DNA from: Halobacteriales archaeon | GTDB lineage: Archaea > Halobacteriota > Halobacteria > Halobacteriales > Hikarchaeaceae | Assembly: GCA_022450005.1 (NCBI GenBank) | Contig: JAKURE010000006.1 | Coordinates: 1 to 32,532, forward strand | Direction: 5' to 3' | Length of the DNA: 32,532 bases | Part shown: positions 32,417 through 32,532 of the stretch, piece after piece | How the letters are laid out: each line of letters starts with the position of its first letter | Numbering within the stretch: the stretch's first letter is position 1 | Position numbers and translations under genes: made by a program | The notes under the pieces: generated by a model | Database searches by the model: none | Seen by the model: the letters and a program-made list of their open reading frames with translations, nothing else | Told to the model about the DNA's origin: nothing

Positions 32417-32455
32417 CGCTAGCTAGCATACGCCACACACGGTTATAGTTTGCGC
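32417..32455 (-). promoter_or_regulatory. Duplicated promoter block, copy 2, with GCTAGCTAGC palindrome
   Basis: On the minus strand this block has CTATAACC (complement of 32441-32448) as TATA box and the perfect 10-bp palindrome GCTAGCTAGC (32418-32427) at the expected transcription start. It aligns with the HNH promoter block (29533-29571) at 31 of 39 positions. The ATG lies about 30 nt from the TATA. The remaining bases to the window end (32456-32532) show no gene. Confidence 0.5.
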
Positions 32456-32532
32456 ACCACTGATACTTAGAAGGCATTTATCCTATACTATGATCTTACA
32501 CGTATCATGGATTCATCATATTCTATGCTTGC

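Overview
The window is a compact piece of an archaeal chromosome. It encodes eL15, eL42, eS27, aIF1, aIF2-alpha, Nop10, an archaeal class I CCA-adding enzyme, RPA, a histone and an intron-containing tRNA-Met. Several genes have relatives I know only from Halobacteria: a head-to-tail doublet histone, archaeosortase A, and proteins resembling HAH_0734, DUF5830, DUF7115 and a roughly 40-residue CPxC zinc finger. The proteins lack the extreme acidity of haloarchaea, and the DNA is moderately AT-rich by eye (not counted). My best inference is a non-halophilic relative of Halobacteria, such as Marine Group IV (Hikarchaeia). That placement is inference and was not tested by phylogeny.

Positions 1-10,150 mix housekeeping genes (dUTPase, RimI, aIF1) with a catabolic set. 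The set comprises a molybdopterin dehydrogenase large subunit interrupted by an in-frame TAA, an amidohydrolase-Rieske pair, two tandem cupins, an SDR without the usual YxxxK, an ornithine cyclodeaminase-like enzyme, a zinc alcohol dehydrogenase and a nitrile hydratase beta subunit with no alpha partner nearby. A UbiD decarboxylase (20.6 kb) and an amidase (25.6 kb) fit the same theme of aromatic, carboxylate and amide breakdown.

Positions 10,127-15,284 hold a minus-strand electron-transfer operon: ferredoxin, EtfB/FixA, EtfA/FixB, and FixC fused to a FixX-like domain, followed by an unknown 137-residue protein. EtfA has an N-terminal extension of three copies of a helical module of about 49 residues. 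A fourth copy occurs in an 88-residue single-span membrane protein at 28.4 kb.

Positions 15,344-20,528 are the information-processing core: eL15 behind a structured leader, an intron-containing tRNA-Met, and eL42-eS27-aIF2alpha-Nop10 followed by archaeosortase A. Positions 21.9-28.3 kb carry MscS, tRNA-Asn, the CCA enzyme, a candidate structured RNA, a Cys-rich miniprotein, the histone, amidase-RPA and tRNA-Arg. From 28.4 to 29.2 kb there is a run of tiny genes: a module-plus-TM protein, a DUF2892-like protein, a second Cys-rich miniprotein and a 37-residue TM peptide. The right end has an HNH protein, a DHFR-like reductase and a tight minus-strand operon of zinc ribbon, F420-type nitroreductase, short TspO and His-rich lipoprotein.

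The less expected signals are the shared ETF/membrane helical module, the paralogous Cys-rich miniproteins, two candidate structured RNAs, and a duplicated promoter with a CTAGCTAG palindrome in front of two zinc-binding small proteins. Many genes have a TATA-like box 25-35 nt upstream of the start codon, suggesting leaderless transcripts, while genes inside operons use Shine-Dalgarno sites.
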